Below are positions 54,777-64,000 of a stretch of 64,000 nucleotides of DNA, piece by piece (within the stretch, counting starts at the first letter, position 1; each line of letters starts with the position of its first letter). The notes under the pieces are model-generated. The model was given only the letters and a program-made list of their open reading frames with translations. It was not told the DNA's origin and made no database searches. Both the position numbers and the translations under genes were made by a program. Source of the stretch: Hormiphora californensis. Taxonomy: Eukaryota > Ctenophora > Tentaculata > Cydippida > Pleurobrachiidae. Where the stretch lies: assembly GCA_020137815.1 (NCBI GenBank), contig CM035351.1, forward strand, positions 2,765,409-2,829,408, in the 5' to 3' direction.

Positions 54777-54842
54777 CTCTTGTAAGTCTTCATACTGAAC
54801 TAGCTCCAACTCATCTGTGAGAGGGTCACTTGTCGAGCTCAT
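54777..54842 (-). CDS. Candidate alternative first exon (22 codons)
   Basis: ATG at 54842-54840 opens [20 protein letters not shown] and ends in LQE at a GTAGGA donor (phase 0). Its acidic, YxxL-like content resembles cytosolic tails of membrane proteins. Phase 0 does not fit the next aminopeptidase exon I can see (phase 1), and in-frame reading into 53.7 kb meets TAA. It may therefore belong to an unseen transcript, or be a chance ORF. Confidence 0.3.
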
Positions 54843-54890
54843 AGACCTGAGAAGGATATACAGTCATTATAAAACAGAGGTGGATTAGGG

Positions 54891-55016
<126 letters not shown>

Positions 55017-55446
55017 AATAATACAGTAACAGTATAGCACAACTCTAAAGCACTTATAGCAGCAAACACTTAAGCTATAGTATACGCGGCGGTTTACCCC
55101 CCCCCCCCCTGAGTACCGCGGTAAATTGAGGTACAGACACTACCAGTATAACAACACTAGAGAAAGAACACACACACACATGTGATCTTTCTGTACCGTT
55201 CTGCAGAGACATTTTTAACTAATAAGCGTAAACCAAATATGGCAGTAGAGGGAGCGATCTAAAAACTGGAGGTTCAGCACAGGCATGCATTACCTACTGC
55301 ACTTGTGCAGCACTGGAAAACATAGAATAGGAAACACCAACACTAAACCTCAATTCTCACTTAGGATATAATCAAACCTCCCTCTTCCCAGCACATATAT
55401 GCAGTAGTTAGACAAATGAGACAAGTTCTACCTGTCAGAATTCCAT

Positions 55447-55528
55447 CCCAACCTTGTGCAGCTCACATTGCATTTTATTTCATGATGACAAGTACGCTCT
55501 GTGATTGTTGAATTGAGTAACCACCCTT
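55447..55528 (+). repeat. 82-bp dispersed repeat, copy 1
   Basis: CCCAACCTTGTGCAGCTCAC through GAGTAACCACCCTT matches 61445-61526 in the same orientation, with about two mismatches. The two copies bracket the GPCR and MULE remnant. Confidence 0.9.
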
Positions 55529-56103
55529 GGCAGGTGAGTAGAACTTCGCTCCCAATAAAAGGCAATATTTACTTATAGGCCCTTTCTGGCGTTTTTCCCG
55601 CTCAAAAAGTATGTCAGTTGGGTCGCAGCTTGGTGACATACGCTCCAGTTGCAGATTGGAAACTGGCACCAGGATTGGAAACTGGCACCAGGAGTTAGCT
55701 GGGAGAATCCTTATGAACCATGCTGCGCGCGACATCTTCGATGACTAGCAGGGATTTCGATGTGAATTGCATTGAAAGTAGCGCCGCGCGACAGTGTCAG
55801 CAGCAGAGTAGTTCTCTGGCATCAAGAACCTGGCTCCAGTAGTAAAATCTCTCACTGGGCCCATATAGACACCTGACGCGACCCCCGCACACTCAATCTT
55901 GGTCACACACGGTGTCTATGTCACCAAGGTCGCAGCTACAGGGAACTATGGTAGACTTGGGGGGGGGGGGCATTTTTATTGCCCCACACGGTATTATTGT
56001 TAGTACAGAGATGATAGATAGGGTGGTGTTTACGGGGTGGAAGGATGGCGGTGGCTCTCCTGGCGAGTTGGTTAAATGATGGCATGATGCCATACGTAAA
56101 ACG

Positions 56104-56151
56104 TTTTTAGCACCCTGACTCGAGTCGATCGAGTAAGGGTACTAAAAGGAT
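56104..56151. repeat. TTTTAGCAC hairpin 1
   Basis: TTTTTAGCACCCT...AGGGTACTAAAA with a CTCGAGTCGATCGAG centre; a companion lies at 56396, and both are followed by CAGCTGAT. Confidence 0.75.
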
Positions 56152-56253
56152 CAGCTGATATATTATAGGCATGTAGGTGAAAACAAAGCATCCTGTCAGT
56201 GTCATGAAGAGTGCACTGATTGGGAGACTTGATATATTAGATTTGTTGAAAAT

Positions 56254-56302
56254 AGTGTTCCCTCTGTATTTAAGTAAGAACTGATCATTTACGCCCACTT
56301 TT
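56254..56302 (+). repeat. ~48-bp dispersed repeat, copy 2
   Basis: Shares AGTGTTCCCTCTGTATTT and AACTGATCATTTAC with 45525-45572. Confidence 0.8.
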
Positions 56303-56395
56303 AATGTTACAATGTTACATTGGGGGAAAACAGCCGAAGAGAGCCTCCACATCCTGAGCGTTAAAAGGAAGGCCGGTGCTAAAAGTTAAAATTAC

Positions 56396-56443
56396 TCTTT
56401 TAGCACCCTTCCTCGAGCCGATCGAGTAAGGGTGCTAAAAGGG
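56396..56443. repeat. TTTTAGCAC hairpin 2
   Basis: CTTTTAGCACCCTTCCTCGA and TCGAGTAAGGGTGCTAAAAG form a near-complete hairpin; a related arm pair lies at 34164-34187. Confidence 0.75.
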
Positions 56444-56785
56444 CAAAGGCTCAGCTGATGTATGGGCTTTCTCCGGTATAAATGCCGTTAGGATCCCTTG
56501 TCTTCATCTATTATACTATACCTATATAACGTTTTAATGTTCTCCAAAGATCCAGAAGAAGCTGGCAATAGAAACAGAACTCTTTGAGACCACTGTTAGT
56601 GTTATTGAAGAGTGCTGACTGCTGATTGGGTCCCAATTTGGGGGGAAATAGTCGTGCCTGAACCTCAGGTTCAGGTCATGGCTATTTTCCACCGAAACCT
56701 GATGATGGAGCACCACTGTAACTACTAGGGTAATTACTCTTGTTACTGTTATGTACCAACAAAATCACTTCACTTCTTATTATAG

Positions 56786-59700
56786 ATGTGGCGGGTCTAC
56801 CTGTTTGTGCTAATTGCCGGTCATCATTGTATCACCCACGTTAAATGCCACGCCAACAACTGCAATATAACTGAAATTGGTCCCTTTCTTGCTGACTCAT
56901 GCTCGGAAAAAAATGCCACAGGATATACAACTTTCCGATGCCATAACTCAAACGTCACTTTTGATGCCTACTCGAGATTTTCCTTTGCACGGCGCAACCG
57001 GTATACCCTTGTTACTAGACTTTGTCCGGATGACTCAGCTGTCTACCAAGCCTGTGTTGTCAAATACCTATTTGATGATTTATGGTGGGGTTTTGATAAA
57101 AATTACAAGGCCCAGCTATTTGATTCTCGACCTGTGTGTGGTCGTTTGTGTTGGAATGATGTGTATCGTGACTACCTGTATACAGTTGACCAACACTGTC
57201 CAGGGGATGAAGAGAAACAAAAATTTACCTACACCCTGCCTCGGTCTCCACAGGACACATTCCCTATCCGGCCCAGTCTTGTGTGTGACGGGAAGTGTGA
57301 TTATTGGGAGACTAGTTGGTTTTGTGTTGATGAGTTGGATTGTAATGGATTGTCATATGGCGTCGTTATTCCTGGATTTGGGATATTTCCCCAATCTGTC
57401 CATGTCATTGGAGATCCTAGCCATATACCCGAGATCAGAAACTTAACATTTGAGGGAACTTGTGAATCAAATGAAATTTCTGTAGAGTATCCGTTAAGCA
57501 ACCAAACCCGATGTTTTTATTTGCGCAAACATGCAGTGCTAGGCATAAGTTACTCATACCCATACTGCATCAACGGTCATGATCAGACCAACTGCTCCTA
57601 TTCCGGGTTTGTAGCGGGACATGCAAGGTCGATGGATTCCCCACAACCATTTCGACCCACATGTTATGTGCGAAAGATATGCCAATCGTGTGCGATAACA
57701 AATTGGATGGGGAGTGTGTTACCACTGACCGTCATTGCCGCCTTCACAAACACCGACTCTGTGATGGTCACAGTGACTGTAGTTCAGATGCGGATGAGAA
57801 ACGTGGCGTGTGTACAGGCACTAAGAGGAAGTGTAAACGGATAATGACTCAGGTTACAGCTATGCTTCCCATTCCCTCCAATTGGGTCCAAGATGGCGTA
57901 GTTGATTGTGTAGGAGGAGAGGACGAGGACTTCACCAGCTGGGAGAGGTGTGGAACAGGATTTACAAACAGAGTCCAGAAAGATGGGAATTGTAAAGATG
58001 TCTTCTTGTGTCGACCGGAGGAAGAATTAAAGTTTTTGGAACTGGAAGACGTTTGCTCGATTACTACCTCTGCTTGCGGAGGAAAAGTGTGCGGAATCTC
58101 AAACCAAGCAGTGAAACGTTCAGGCTTGACTGAAACAGTTGAGGGCGACAAGCGGATCATACGTAGTGGATGGTGCAACAAAGGATTGGAAACCTTTAGA
58201 CAACTGATAGGTGACAAATGTGATGAAATGGATTTCACACATCCATTTCATAAGTTTTTTGGGAAAACTCAGACCACTCAATTGATTCTCTCGACAGTCC
58301 AACAATTTGTCGCTACTTCTATGGTAACCAGTACGTCTACCAAAGTTGCAGTGGCCAGTGCCGTAACGGAAAGTGTCCCTTGGAAAAACCAATCTTGCAT
58401 TCGTCTTGTGAAAATATTGAGAATGTTCGGTATTCCATTGGCCAACCTGGTGTCACTGTGGTAAAAAAGGACAGACACGGCTATCACAACAACTTCTTTG
58501 CCTGTAATACTAACCTTTGTATACCATTATCCAAGGTTTGTGACTTGGTTAACGACTGTGGGGATGGATCGGACGAAGAGATTTGCGAAAATAGCGTAAA
58601 ATGCCAAGGAAGTAGTAAATACATTGTAATAAGTCAAATGTGCGATGGGGCAATTGACTGTCCTGATTTGTCGGACGAATGCAACAGTGTTTGTCATCGG
58701 AAGTCTATCGAGTACACTGGATTTATGGTTTGTGCAGTGGTGATGGGTATAGTCGGGACAGTGTTGAGTAGCGCCCACATCTTCAAAAGTCTCTTCTTTG
58801 ATGAACCCTCCAAGACGGATGGTTTATTTGTCAGTAAAGTATTGTCCAACCTCATCGCTCTTGGTGACCTACTCACATCATTGTACCTACTGATTCTGGT
58901 TGCATTTAACTGGGCTCATCAAAATAGTTTCTGTGAAAAGCACTAGCTTGGGTCAGCAGCTGGTCCTGTCAGTTCATCGGTATCATAAGTACAACAGGCA
59001 CCACCATCACGTCTCTCTCCATGGCAGTTGTCAGCCTGTTCAAACTCCAAGGAACCACACGTGGACTTAGATACCGGAGGTCCAATGATATCAGTCAGAA
59101 CTTTAAGAAAAAAGTCTTTGTAATGGTGGGTGCTATAATTTTTATAGCAGTCGGTTTTGCCGTTGCCCCAATTATTTCCAGCTTTGAGGATGGTTTCGTA
59201 AATGGGCTTACGTACGAAGGTGCCAATCAGCTTTTCCTGGAGTGATGACAAAAGAGAAGCTCCTGGCGATTATCCAGGGATACCATGGCACTAGGATGAT
59301 CACCAGATCTGAAACTGGCCTCTCCTGGGCGAGAATCCGGAGTATTGTGAGCAGTATGTTCACTAAAGATAACGGAGGAGTACAGCACAGGAACCTGTCC
59401 TTCTATGGAAATGATCCAGTTTGTTTGTTCAAGTTCTTTGTCCTTCCAGATGATCCTCAGGTGACCTTCGTGTGGCTTTACATTTCCCTACAATTCGTCT
59501 GTTTCCTAACTGTAGCTGTTTGTCACACTGTCATTGGGGTTCTGGTAGCACGGAGCAAACCACCTGAGGGCAGTAATCTTGCTTCGAAGCTTAACCAGAA
59601 AATTGTGTTAGTTTGTGCCACCGATTTCTGCTGCTGGATGCCGTTTCTGATTTGTTGTGCCCTCCACACGACAGAGGTAGTTGATATGTCACCGTGGTAC

Positions 59701-59853
59701 CAGGTTTTCTCCCTCACCATTCTGCCCATCAATTCCGTTATTAACCCACTGCTCTACAACATCGAATGCTTCACTGCTGCCCTGGATTTCTGTAAGAAAA
59801 GGTTCAGGATACGATTCCAAGTGGAACCAGCTATCCCAGCTAATGACAACTAA
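56786..59853 (+). pseudogene. Intronless LDLa-containing class A GPCR, frame broken at least four times
   Basis: ATG at 56786 starts a signal-peptide-like MWRVYLFVLIAG. A large Cys-rich ectodomain follows, then LDL-receptor class A modules at about 57685-57810 (RLCDGHSDCSSDADE), 58498-58592 (KVCDLVNDCGDGSDEE) and 58600-58685 (MCDGAIDCPDLSDEC). Helices 1 and 2 follow (58720-58925), helix 3 near 58950-59045, helix 4 near 59115-59180, helix 5 near 59460-59555, helix 6 near 59598-59675 and helix 7 with NPLLYN ending near 59765. It stops at 59853. The frame changes near 57660, between about 58260 and 58310, near 58940 and near 59240. Domain order recalls the LDLa-bearing relaxin-receptor/GRL101 group, but I see no leucine-rich repeats. 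No introns are seen, unlike its neighbours, so a retrocopy is possible. If the indels are sequencing errors, it is a functional gene. Confidence 0.72.
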
Positions 59854-60866
59854 AGCCAATTATCAAACTGACAGACGAGTGTTCTTTCGTGACTGTTATT
59901 ATAACATTTCATATGCTGTTTGCAGGAGCGTAAAAAGCTGATTCTAAGTTTAAGTTTTGTTAAAGTGAGAGAGAACAGCAGGGATTTTCACAAAAAGTTA
60001 TCTGGATACGGCTTAACTGTCCTTAACTGTCCCTAGCTGTGTTGATTGCCTTCGATATTTTTCACTATAGCCCTGGATACTCCGGCTACTTACTGAGAAC
60101 AAGAATTATTATTATATATGTTTCATAATGCTGTGTTTCCCTGCCAACGAATACTCCAACTGATCACTGATAAACGATGAGATCTGGTAAGCGCCGCTCA
60201 TAGTCACACCAGACGATACCGTGCAATGTGATCTGATCGTCGTGCGCCAACGCCTAATTACAATGTTATGTGACATGTTTGGTGAAGATGTGCAGAACAG
60301 GTGCATCCTCTCGGTCCGTCTGCAAGAACTTTTCGGTGAAGTGTCAGCGGTTGGAGTGTATGCCGTTTATGAGATTGAGTGTATAGGAGTGTGAGCGAGT
60401 ATGTGTCTGCGTGCGTACGTTTGTATGTGTGTATGTATTCATGTGTGTATGTGTGTGGCTTTGTGTGTGCGTATGTGTGTGTGTGTGTGTATGTGTGTGT
60501 GTGTGTATGTGTGTGTGTGTTTAGGATCTAGCAACACAGTACAAGTGTTTTGATCTTCATTTGTTTAACTCTCGTTTAATTCTAATTCTTGTGACACTAA
60601 GCTATGCATGGGAAACTTCTCACGTTCCCTCAGTCATCATACTAACGAGCTGTACTGAGCTTTCAACGCCTTTAAGTTTCAAGAAGTTAAATCCATTCGA
60701 TCGCTAATAGCACCGCTATGCTGTAATGCGTGAGGTGTGCATACATACGCTGCATTGAGAGCGCCGTGCGCAGCAAATTTTGAGCGCGCGCCACCGAAAT
60801 CCGTAATGTAATAACTTTGCGGACGACGCTTTCAAAACGGATCGGTTGTCATGTGCGCGGCGCCGG
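59854..60866. other. Gene-free stretch
   Basis: No coding signal. It contains a TG-rich array (60421-60522) and a GC-rich patch near 60765-60870. Confidence 0.65.
60421..60522 (+). repeat. (TG)n/(TATG)n microsatellite
   Basis: Imperfect TGTGTATG array. Confidence 0.93.
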
Positions 60867-60930
60867 TAACGGTGGACGGACAGACGGACGGACATTTAGT
60901 TAACTCCACGATCTGCTGATTTCTAAACCC
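60867..60930 (-). repeat. 64-bp dispersed repeat, copy 2
   Basis: Reverse complement of 34197-34260 with about one mismatch. It abuts the MULE-like reading frame at 60931, so it may be part of that element. Confidence 0.88.
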
Positions 60931-61284
60931 ACTGTTCATGAAATCTTCGGCCTACCCTTCCTCCCCAACGATCAGATTATTCCTGCCTGGAGGAGTTTGG
61001 TAACAGAACTGCTAGCGAAGCATCCCGCTGTCAGTACATTTTATTCTTATCTTTGGGACACTTGGATGGATGGACGTTACCCGGTAAAGATGTGGGGCTG
61101 TTACGAGCGAACATTAAGAGGAGAACATAGGACGAACAATGTGAGCGAGGGAGGTAACTCGGCCTTGAAACGAGGCTTCGGTCATAGTAAGCCAGTGCTA
61201 TGGTCATGGATCAAGAAAATAAGAGATATTCAGGCCAAAACAGACATTATTGTGTTACAAACTTTAGCTGGGAAGTCAAATTAG
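60931..61284 (+). pseudogene. MULE-type transposase C-terminal remnant
   Basis: An open frame of about 118 codons reads IFGLPFLPNDQIIPAW, then MWGCYERTLRGEHRTNNVSE and GNSALKRGFGHSKPVLWSWI. W..YERTLRGEHRTNN..E...S is the conserved C-terminal part of MULE (Mutator-like) transposases and their domesticated relatives. The catalytic DDE region and zinc finger are absent, so it is a truncated relic. Confidence 0.65.
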
Positions 61285-61444
61285 GGGGGTCAATTAGGGG
61301 GGTATTCGGTTTGTACACTGATGAGATCCCATGTCTCATATGGTCAGTATACAGGTCACTGAACCCAATTTTTGGTTGCTTCACTGATTACCCCTTTACT
61401 GATCATGTATCAGTAATGAGGTAATCAGGTAAGTGGTGTGACAC

Positions 61445-61526
61445 CCCAACCTTGTGCAGCTCACACTGCATTTTATTTCATAATGACAAGTACGCTCTGT
61501 GATTGTTGAATTGAGTAACCACCCTT
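61445..61526 (+). repeat. 82-bp dispersed repeat, copy 2
   Basis: Direct copy of 55447-55528. The remainder to 62017 has no recognisable gene. Confidence 0.9.
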
Positions 61527-62017
61527 ACTCAACAACTCTGTGAGGGTTCGGATGATCCCACACGACCATATCTCTGCCACAATCTTTTATTACCCAACCT
61601 GTTTCACAATACCACTACTATTTTACCCTGTCAGAGCATTGGCCTGACCATATTTTCATTTCGCGAACTGTGGTCAGAGCATTAGCCTGAAAGATATTAC
61701 CTGTTTTAGAATGATTTAGCCCTGATATTGGGCCGATTTGGAGGTTGTTCAGGGGAGTTTCACCCTGACTGCCTTGGAGTATTTAAGTGCCGGCATTCGT
61801 GTACCATTGAACTGTTACATGGCTATCATAGGGCAGGTTGTTAACAATTTTAATTGTTTCTAACACTGTTAGAAAATGGGGTTTATGGGGGATATCGGTC
61901 AAAAAACAAACAATGTTATATTGTTTAACATATTATTGTATTAATGTTAGAAGAAAGAAATTAACCAATTAAATACACACGTGACACGTCACAAACGAAC
62001 ACACACAGTCAAAAACT

Positions 62018-63970
62018 TTAAACAGGTAATTCTGTGGTCATGTAGACATACCCAAAGTACACAAACCAAACGCAAAGAAATAGGGCCATCCATCGAATCG
62101 CCTGGAAGGTTAAATACCTCCTAACTTTGTTGCCCGTCCCCTCTACCTCCCCCTCCTCTCCCACCATAATCTCTCCAGGAATGGAACTAGAGGGAGGTTT
62201 AGCATACCTCAGCCTCGCCTCAGACCCGTGAGGAGAGGCCCATTTCTGAGAGATTGGTGGCGGTAAGGCCGTTACGGGGTCTATCGGCGGCGGGGGCCGA
62301 GAAGTGTTCGGTGTACTAGATCGGAATGTCTCACCGGGAGATGTATCCACCTGACCGCTTGGATTTGGAGGGAATAGTCTCTTGCTATCATTGACAGAGA
62401 GATTAGTCAGACCGTCCACTAAAATGTTTTGTATATTGTTCTCCTCCAGGGATAGGTCACTCATTAGGTTCCTAGCTATTCCTAGGTCTTCCAGATTGGC
62501 ATTGTTCTTGGACATAGTCTTGCTTGGTGCGATGGGTGTACTTTGTAGGTTTTCGTTGAAAAGATTGGGCGCTTTCTTTTTCCGTACCCGCACAGGGGTC
62601 GTCCAACTGAGAGTAAGGGAACATGTCAGTTGACACTAAATTGAATTGTGTTATACTGTAACCTGGAAACTACAATTAGGATTTAGTGCTCCACCTAAAA
62701 TACAAGGGAGGACGAGACAAAGCAATCCCCGAATACAGAAAACGGCCCACATAATTTGTTATCCAGTCATAATTCTTCCCACATATACATTGTAACACCT
62801 GGTGACCTAGCAACTTCATTTTGTTAGGTTAAACAGGTGTCACAAAGACAGTGTGATCCTCTCGCTCAGTGACAGCAACTTGAATTGCGGTCGAAACGGC
62901 GCGCAAAACGCGCGTTGCGCTTCCAACCATAGCAACACTGTCTCGCGCGCCACGTTATCGAACAAGGTCCTGTGACTCTGTTGCTCTCGAGAGAGAGAGA
63001 GATAGAAAGAGAACTGAGTTGCACTAATTACTCAGCTCTCTCTCCTAATTCCTCTCTCTCAGTCTCCCTATTAACCTACCATCTCCGTTCGTCCTCTGGG
63101 AATGCCAGGACCTGAGAGTACCAGTGGCAGACATTCGGAAACCTCTCTCCCAGTTGTGTTACCCCACCCGGGGGCAGAGCTAACAGGACGTCTTGATCAG
63201 CTTTACTGGGGGTATCACTGCAGCAGTAGGGATAACAGGTCAGATTATTAGATCTTTACAAGGGATCAGATAGTTGGGATAGCAATGACCTATTGATGTG
63301 TATATACACACACATTTGTATACTAGCTAGGGCTAGTAAATATATGTGATACAGACCTATTTACTTGTGCTACTACACCAACAACAAAACAACAAAACAA
63401 TAAAACCATTTACCTAGATATGAAACAGGTAGGATTGTTTGCCAGGTATTTCTCTAGCAGTATCAACCCATCTTCCTCTCGTAGGTTCACAAAGGCGTCC
63501 ATGAAAGGCCAATATTCCCTCCAAGGCACCCTCTGCTGTACTGCTAAATCCCGTCCAACCCTCTCCAGCCCTCTCTCACTATCACTCCGCATGATCCCCT
63601 GGACTATGTCCCGTCTACGGGATGATAGTTCTCGGGGAGGGGTCTTCCAGACCCGTCGAAATTCCCGGGCATCAGAGGCCTTCATGGGTCCCGCGTAGGC
63701 ACAGATACTAAGGGCCGGGGACAGGGGCGAGTGTCCTGTTGCTCCTATACTGGAGGTGAAGTGGGTGTTATGGGGTGAGAGAGGGTCAATCAAGCCAGGG
63801 TGTTATTAGGGTGTTATTAGGGTGTTATTAGGTGAAGAATGCATAAAACTTGGAGATAAGATATGAACCTGGTATTAAGAAGCGATGTATCGGGGCTTTG
63901 GAAATCTGATGATAAAATGCTATCCTCCATTGACAATTCGCCCAGCACAATTTTAGATCCAAATCCGGGC
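62018..63970 (-). CDS. ANKLE2-like protein, C-terminal part (5' end outside window)
   Basis: Complement exons: 63869-63970, 63414-63749, 63080-63217, 62018-62606, with matched phases; TAA/TGA-type stop at 62018-62020. The second exon has FRRVWKTPPREL, then GLERVGRDLAVQQRVPWREY and WPFMDAFVNLREEDGL. This resembles the GLERVGR...PWxEYWxFLDxFVDL block that I recall from ANKLE2 (ankyrin and LEM domain protein 2), a nuclear-envelope/ER regulator of BAF1 dephosphorylation. LEM and ankyrin parts would be upstream, off the edge. The last exon is low-complexity, Pro/Ser-rich, and ends with a hydrophobic segment (RWMALFLCVWFVYFGYVYMT) eight residues from the end, i.e. a tail anchor. I recall the vertebrate membrane segment at the N terminus, so that position is odd. 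Confidence 0.62.
63797..63833 (+). repeat. GGGTGTTATTA minisatellite
   Basis: Three 11-bp units in an intron of the ANKLE2-like gene. Confidence 0.85.
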
Positions 63971-64000
63971 CTAAAAACACGAGAAGTTCTAGGTAAGTAG

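Noticed and set aside
56104..56443. Rho-independent terminators
   Set aside because: Hairpins look similar in form, but the genome is eukaryotic and they are dispersed repeats away from gene ends.

Overview
The window is eukaryotic and almost certainly from an invertebrate animal. Genes are split by short GT-AG introns, and the proteins carry metazoan extracellular modules (LDL-receptor class A and YWTD-like repeats, thyroglobulin type-1, TIL, C-type lectin-like) and a seven-helix receptor. DNA-transposon relics and microsatellites fill the non-coding DNA. I cannot name the species from sequence alone; a marine, possibly early-branching lineage is an inference.

Region 1 (1-43.2 kb, + strand) is the 3' part of one giant gene that enters from the left edge. 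I trace 56 exons, about 31.8 kb of coding sequence (roughly 10,600 residues), ending at a TAA at 42954-42956. In order the product has long beta-propeller-like stretches with YWTD-type motifs, four thyroglobulin type-1 domains, two mega-exons of about 6 kb, two TIL domains and eleven C-type-lectin-like domains. The mega-exons hold eleven copies of a ~0.9 kb repeat joined by acidic 'MDKEDD' linkers. No membrane segment is seen near the C terminus, so a secreted matrix, mucus or defence protein is inferred. Several introns show tandem duplications that copy the splice site itself.

Region 2 (43.9-53.7 kb, - strand) is a complete 19-exon M1 zinc aminopeptidase gene. The joined exons total 3,072 nt (1,023 codons plus stop) with no frame break. 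It has an N-terminal membrane anchor, GAMEN, HELAH and the downstream zinc-ligand Glu. Its introns are loaded with foldback and hAT-like elements.

Region 3 (56.8-59.9 kb, + strand) is an intronless LDLa-bearing class A GPCR with at least four frame breaks. Region 4 (59.9-62.0 kb) is gene-poor and holds a MULE-type transposase remnant. Region 5 (62.0-64.0 kb, - strand) is the 3' part of an ANKLE2-like gene that runs off the right edge.

The mobile-element content is coherent. Two 109-bp MITEs and a 1,369-bp element share the 15-bp terminal repeat CAGGAASCGACCGAA (one end R) and 8-bp target duplications, which is hAT-like. A separate 2,567-bp element flanked by TACTAG makes up most of one intron and contains two arrays of ~63-bp imperfect palindromes. 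Frame breaks cluster in a few places (1.8-3.4, 16.6, 23.1-24.2, 25.6 and 57.6-59.2 kb) while the M1 gene is clean. Those clusters are either local consensus errors or real decay.
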